Shown: one piece after another, positions 5,025 through 8,339 of the stretch
Position numbering within the stretch: position 1 is the stretch's first letter
Layout: each line of letters starts with the position of its first letter
DNA from: JAGQLF01 sp964635995
GTDB taxonomy: Bacteria; Patescibacteriota; Dojkabacteria; J137
Assembly: GCA_964635995.1 (NCBI GenBank)
Contig: CAZWRA010000041.1
Coordinates: forward strand, 1 to 8,339
DNA length: 8,339 bases
Direction of reading: 5' to 3'
Position numbers and translations under genes: made by a program
Notes under the pieces: model-generated
What the model saw: the letters and a program-made list of their open reading frames with translations, nothing else
Told to the model about the DNA's origin: nothing
The model's database searches: none

Positions 5025-6544
5025 TTAAGAATTTTTTTCCAATCGCTCAATCTGGTTTTTCAATTCAATCATCTTCAATTCTCTATCAATCATAAGCTTA
5101 TTTAATTCTTCAAGTTCTAAATTTCTTTTTCTTAATTCTTCTTCAAAATTTTTTCTTTCATTAATATTTGTAGCAATACTTGCTATTCCATACATATCAC
5201 CATTTGAATCAAATAGAGGAAATCTAGTTACAGAAAATACTTCTTTTTTCCTGAGATTGTTGGAAGCGTTTCCTCAAATGTTCTTTCATCTCGAATTTCT
5301 ATTACTTGCTTTTCATTTTCGCCAATTTGCCTTGCAACATTAGCTTGAAATAAATCTATATCTAACCTATTTTCTAATCGTTGATAATTAAGTTTAAGGT
5401 TTTCTTTAAAACTATTATTAACAAATAAATATTTTCCATTAAGGTCTTTAAGAGAAATGATTGTTGAAGTATTATTTAAAATAGATTTCATTTTTTCTTC
5501 AGAGTCTTTTAAACCTTTTGTAAGTTTTTTTGCTAAGTCTTCTGCTCTGTATGATGTAAATATAACAAGATATATGATTAGCCCACTGAGAATACTTAAT
5601 ATTATTCCAGTTAGAACTATAATTGAAGGAGCAAATTGAAGAGGTAAGCTGTTTCCAAAAGTCTTTTCTGCTTTAAATTCAATCATCCATGTTTGCCCTC
5701 CAAACTCAATATTTTTACTTTTATAAAATGCATCTTCTCCAGTAGTAACAGAGCTTTCATACAATACTTTATCGCTATCTTTAATACTAAAATATAAGTC
5801 ATTATATTGAGGAGTATTATTAAAAATTGCACTAAATACATCTTGAACATTAAAACTGAGAGTTATTAATGATTTTAACTTTTCTTCTGATTCTTCTTGA
5901 GTAATAGGAATGCTACCTTTCTCATATAATGGAGCAGTTAAATGAAAGCCTAACTCATCTGTAAGTATAAATCTTATTGTGTCTGATGCTGAAGGTAAAC
6001 CTGAAGATACTGCTCTATTAATAGCTTTTTCCCTAACAGATTCTTGGCCAATGTCATAACCAATTACATTTTTAAGCTCTTCAAGAGGAAAAATATAAGT
6101 TACAGGATAAATAGTGTTATCTGTTGAAGATGAGGATACACTCATATTTTCTAATCCTTCATATACATATGATTTATCATTAATTTGTTTTTCTAGATAT
6201 TCATTTACATCTGCCTTATCAATGACACTAACATATGCTACAGAAGAAATACCTTCAAATGTAGAAATAGAATTAATAATATCAAAATAAGATATCCAAT
6301 CTGCTCGATCAAAATCGTCTTGAATCGTAAATGCCCTTCTGGCGCTATTTATAAATGTAATGTAATTATCAAGCTGAGCATGGACGCTATTGTACAGGTT
6401 GTCTGTAGATGACTCAAATCTTTCTTTTGCTACATCCTCAGATAGTCTATTGACTAAAAATGCTAATACAATAGCAAGAGAGATAAGAATTACTGGGATT
6501 AGTAATACCGCGAACTTGAGTGTTTTATTAATAAAATCGTTCAT
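5025..6544 (-). CDS. CHASE-PAS membrane sensor without output domain; frame break at A AAA AAG
   Basis: The 0-frame runs 6544-5228 (438 aa). The -1 frame continues from 5243 to TAA 5027-5025, giving a joined 506-aa protein. The order is TM1 (about 11-31), an extracellular CHASE domain (about 75-290, with Y-P-V-T-Y-I-F-P at 146-153 and G-Y-D-I...A-x3-A-x3-G at 162-182), TM2 (about 307-329) and PAS (about 345-465). The PAS end is restored only in the -1 frame (G-I-A-S-I-A-T-N-I-N-E-R-K). The protein ends in a coiled coil containing R-E-L-K-M-I-E-L-K. That linker often joins PAS to HisKA, but here the protein stops without a kinase, GGDEF or other output. CHASE domains bind small extracellular ligands. 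The start has an AAGGGA site and a promoter. It converges on the kinase-like gene with 4 nt between stops. Confidence 0.75.
5243..5249 (-). promoter_or_regulatory. A AAA AAG slippery heptamer at the PAS frame break
   Basis: The 0-frame codons are GGA AAA AAG AAG, then TAT TTT CTG TAA. A -1 slip on A AAA AAG, the E. coli dnaX type, makes the next codon GAA (5243-5241) and enters exactly the frame completing the PAS domain. GAGGA at 5275-5271 is SD-like but lies about 21 nt upstream, farther than the roughly 10 nt in dnaX. No strong downstream hairpin is seen. A missing A in a seven-A run, as a mutation or sequence error, explains it equally well. Confidence 0.5.
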
Positions 6545-6554
6545 TTCTGTATTT

Positions 6555-6600
6555 TCCCTTATGTTAATTTGATAGTACAGAATATTAGATACGAAGTAAA
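6555..6600 (-). promoter_or_regulatory. Promoter and ribosome site of the CHASE-PAS gene
   Basis: On the minus strand -35 TTTACT (6600-6595), 17 nt and -10 TACTAT (6577-6572) precede a leader with AAGGGA (6560-6555), ten bases before the ATG at 6544. Unlike the leaderless genes in this window, this gene has a leader and a Shine-Dalgarno sequence. Confidence 0.45.
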
Positions 6601-6613
6601 TACAACAACTTTA

Positions 6614-6642
6614 TTTAATGAAATGCTTATTTAAGGTATAAT
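6614..6642 (+). promoter_or_regulatory. Promoter of tRNA-His
   Basis: A consensus -10 TATAAT (6637-6642) lies 13 nt before the tRNA 5' end. The -35 position 17 nt upstream (6614-6619, TTTAAT) is weak. Transcription would start near 6649, giving a very short 5' leader. Confidence 0.5.
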
Positions 6643-6655
6643 TTACAAGCTTAAT

Positions 6656-6732
6656 GGTGGCTATAGCTCAGTTGGTAGAGCGTCGGTTTGTGGTACCGAA
6701 TGTCACGGGTTCGACCCCCGTTAGCCACCCCA
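6656..6732 (+). tRNA. tRNA-His (anticodon GUG), CCA apparently encoded
   Basis: The cloverleaf is complete, including the histidine hallmark: an extra G-1 (6656) opposite C73 (6729). The acceptor is GTGGCTA/TAGCCAC, the D arm GCTC/GAGC and the anticodon stem TCGGT/ACCGA. The loop TTGTGGT puts GTG at 6690-6692, and the T arm is ACGGG/CCCGT. The next bases 6730-6732 are CCA, unlike the Arg and Lys tRNAs here. The 3' end overlaps the stop and last codons of the convergent recombinase gene, so the CCA may have been supplied by the integrated element. Confidence 0.95.
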
Positions 6733-8307
6733 AATGAAACTTTGTTCTTCTAAAACCTCCGATTGTATATTCTGTAAATGATTTTTGACTGGTTCGATCC
6801 TTCCAGAAAGTGAGTTGAGCTCTTTTTGATATTTTGAAATAAGCCTAAACTCGGAACTCATTTGTACAAAGACTTTCTGCTGTTTTAAAAAAAGGTTCGA
6901 TCCTAAATTGACCATTATCATTTTTTTATCTTCTAAATCACTTTCGTCCCAGATTTGATTCAAGTTCTTGGCAAAGTTAAATGCCTTTATAATTGTGTCT
7001 ATTCTATTTGAAAAATCATCATCTACCTCATTAAGCTTTTTAAGTAGACTCTTCTTTTCATCTTCGAGTTCATTCATCTTCTGTTTAAATATTGTGTCTG
7101 ATAAAAGACCTTCTAGGTTTTTATCTACCAATCTATCTATTTTTTCCAGACAAATTTTGTATTGTGAATTTAAATGATCTGCTATCTGTTTAGTATCAGA
7201 ATATGTTTTATCTTTTTCTTGCCTTATCTTTCCTATTATCCAATTAGAAACATCCTCCTTCAGATCAATCATGCTAACTAGTTCAGTAAATTGTTTGGTA
7301 AGCTCTTTTTCTTCTATAGATGGTTCATTACATGCAATATGATCCCTTTTCTTAGTACAATGATAGTACTTATAAGTTCTGGATTCTGTTTTCTTAAAAA
7401 CTTTTACTCTTGGTGGGTCAGCTGTGATAGAGCATCCACAAACACCGCATCTCAACATTCCAGTTAAGGCATGTGTATGTATTTTCTTACGTGGTCTACT
7501 TCTACCCGAAGTGATATCTTGAACTACTTGGTACTCTCTTTTAGAAATTAAACTTGGGTGTCTACCCTCAATTATTATTCCTGATCCAGATGGATATTCA
7601 AATTTACCCATATAAAATGGATTAGCAAGCATTCTACTAATGGAGCTTTTTGAGAGTTTTTTACCTGAAGCTGATCTCAGTCCATACTCATTTACTGCAA
7701 CATTCCTAAGAGCTTCAATTGAATAATTACCTGTTAAGAATAATTCAAATAGTTTTCTGATAATACTTTTGGTCGCAGGATCAAAATCAATTACTCTTGT
7801 TTTTCTAGGTCCTTCAATATTTAAATATCCTATTGGTGCTTTTCCCAGATACCAGCCATCTTCAACTCTTTTCCGCATTCCTCTTTTAGTGTTATCACTA
7901 AGATCTCGGATAAATTGATTAGCCATTCCAAGCTCAACTTGCATCATTAAAAAATTATCGGATGGATAATAATCTCTACTATGAGTTTTAATATTTTGTA
8001 CAATACCCTGTTGAATAAGCCAACTTACTGTTCCTCCATCCACTGGATTTCTTGAAAGCCTATCTAGTTTCCAGCATAAGACAGCATTGGCTTCTCCTTT
8101 ATGCATTCTTTCTACCATTTTGTTGAAACCATCCCTTCCGGGTGCTTTTGCAGATTTTTCTTCAGTTATTACATCAACAATATCAATTTTCTCTTTTATT
8201 GCTATTGCTCTTAATTCTTTGACTTGTGCGGGAATTGAAGCAATCTGTTTATTTTTGTCTTCTGAAGATTTACGTGCGTATATGAAGTGACCTCTAAAGA
8301 TAGATAA
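6721..8307 (-). CDS. Large serine recombinase; start codon unclear
   Basis: The open frame of about 528 codons runs from after TAA 8310-8308 to TAA 6723-6721. The N-terminal resolvase domain has F-I-Y-A-R-K-S (catalytic Ser codon 8268-8266) and K-L-D-R-L-S-R-N with the conserved Arg residues. Next come a recombinase domain (G-Y-L-N...N-P-F-Y-M-G), a zinc ribbon (C-G-V-C-G-C then H-C...A-C) and a coiled-coil C-terminus. These make it a site-specific integrase that uses a serine-DNA intermediate. No in-frame ATG, GTG or TTG exists before the catalytic motif. The first ATG (8118) would remove the Ser. AGAGG (8295-8291) sits seven bases before ATA 8283, and ATC 8301 is another option. The last codons and stop lie in the tRNA-His 3' end. 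Confidence 0.85.
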   Translation of the reverse strand, partial: LSIFRGHFIYARKSSEDKNKQIASIPAQVKELRAIAIKEKIDIVDVITEEKSAKAPGRDGFNKMVERMHKGEANAVLCWKLDRLSRNPVDGGTVSWLIQQGIVQNIKTHSRDYYPSDNFLMMQVELGMANQFIRDLSDNTKRGMRKRVEDGWYLGKAPIGYLNIEGPRKTRVIDFDPATKSIIRKLFELFLTGNYSIEALRNVAVNEYGLRSASGKKLSKSSISRMLANPFYMGKFEYPSGSGIIIEGRHPSLISKREYQVVQDITSGRSRPRKKIHTHALTGMLRCGVCGCSITADPPRVKVFKKTESRTYKYYHCTKKRDHIACNEPSIEEKELTKQFTELVSMIDLKEDVSNWIIGKIRQEKDKTYSDTKQIADHLNSQYKICLEKIDRLVDKNLEGLLSDTIFKQKMNELEDEKKSLLKKLNEVDDDFSNRIDTIIKAFNFAKNLNQIWDESDLEDKKMIMVNLGSNLFLKQQKVFVQMSSEFRLISKYQKELNSLSGRIEPVKNHLQNIQSEVLEEQSFIWGG

Positions 8308-8339
8308 TTACCAGATAAGGACAAATGAATTTTATCAAA
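6721..8339. mobile_element. Left end of an integrated element at the tRNA-His 3' end (partial)
   Basis: The recombinase gene terminates inside tRNA-His, the arrangement expected when the integrase lies next to the attachment site. The probable attachment site lies within the tRNA 3' half, roughly 6705-6732, but its exact core cannot be set because the other end is outside the window. No second copy of the tRNA 3' end was noticed in the window. Bases 8311-8339 hold nothing identifiable. Confidence 0.5.

Noticed and set aside
6968..7177. Plus-strand open frame inside the recombinase gene
   Set aside because: It is a Ser/Phe-rich shadow of the recombinase coiled-coil region. Similar shadows at 5457-5639, 6390-6572 and 8087-8290 were dropped for the same reason.
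6721..8118. Recombinase starting at the first ATG (8118)
   Set aside because: Upstream in the same frame lies a well-formed resolvase N-terminus with the catalytic serine, so the true protein begins before 8268.

Overview
This AT-rich bacterial window carries short, densely packed genes that use TAA, TAG and TGA as stops. At least three genes have promoters placed so close to the start codon that their mRNAs would be leaderless. Together with a GerW/YtfJ-like protein, divergent FolD and FNR proteins, and tRNA genes mostly lacking an encoded CCA, this best suits a Patescibacteria (CPR)-type genome. That placement is an inference of moderate to low confidence. TGA acts as a stop here, which argues against the Gly-UGA code of Gracilibacteria/Absconditabacteria.

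Left part (1-3230): a one-carbon and redox cluster. The 3' end of glyA (serine hydroxymethyltransferase) is followed by a ferredoxin-reductase-like flavoprotein. Convergent to them is a minus-strand operon: a GerW-like membrane-tailed protein, a D-lactate-dehydrogenase-like 2-hydroxyacid dehydrogenase and FolD. GlyA makes 5,10-methylene-THF, and FolD oxidises it to 10-formyl-THF with release of NADPH.

Middle (3231-3727): a small RNA locus with tRNA-Arg(UCU), a hairpin, and tRNA-Lys(CUU). A 19-nt direct repeat of the 5' start of tRNA-Lys lies upstream of it. The spacer between the two copies holds two hairpins, so the upstream copy is a chimeric or decayed tRNA-like element.

Right-centre (3728-6544): an unknown 136-aa protein overlaps a kinase-fold (APH/choline-kinase-like) phosphotransferase. 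Convergent to them is a CHASE-PAS membrane sensor that ends in a coiled coil without an output domain. The kinase and the sensor each contain one frameshift at a run of six A. The sensor's shift lies exactly on a dnaX-type A AAA AAG heptamer, where a -1 slip restores the whole PAS domain. The kinase's shift needs the opposite direction and looks like an indel or sequence error.

Right end (6656-8339): tRNA-His(GUG) with an apparent encoded CCA. A large serine recombinase runs toward it, and its last codons and stop lie inside the tRNA 3' end. This is the expected geometry of an integrated element whose attachment site is the tRNA; the far end of the element lies outside the window. The recombinase frame has no ATG, GTG or TTG start upstream of its catalytic serine.
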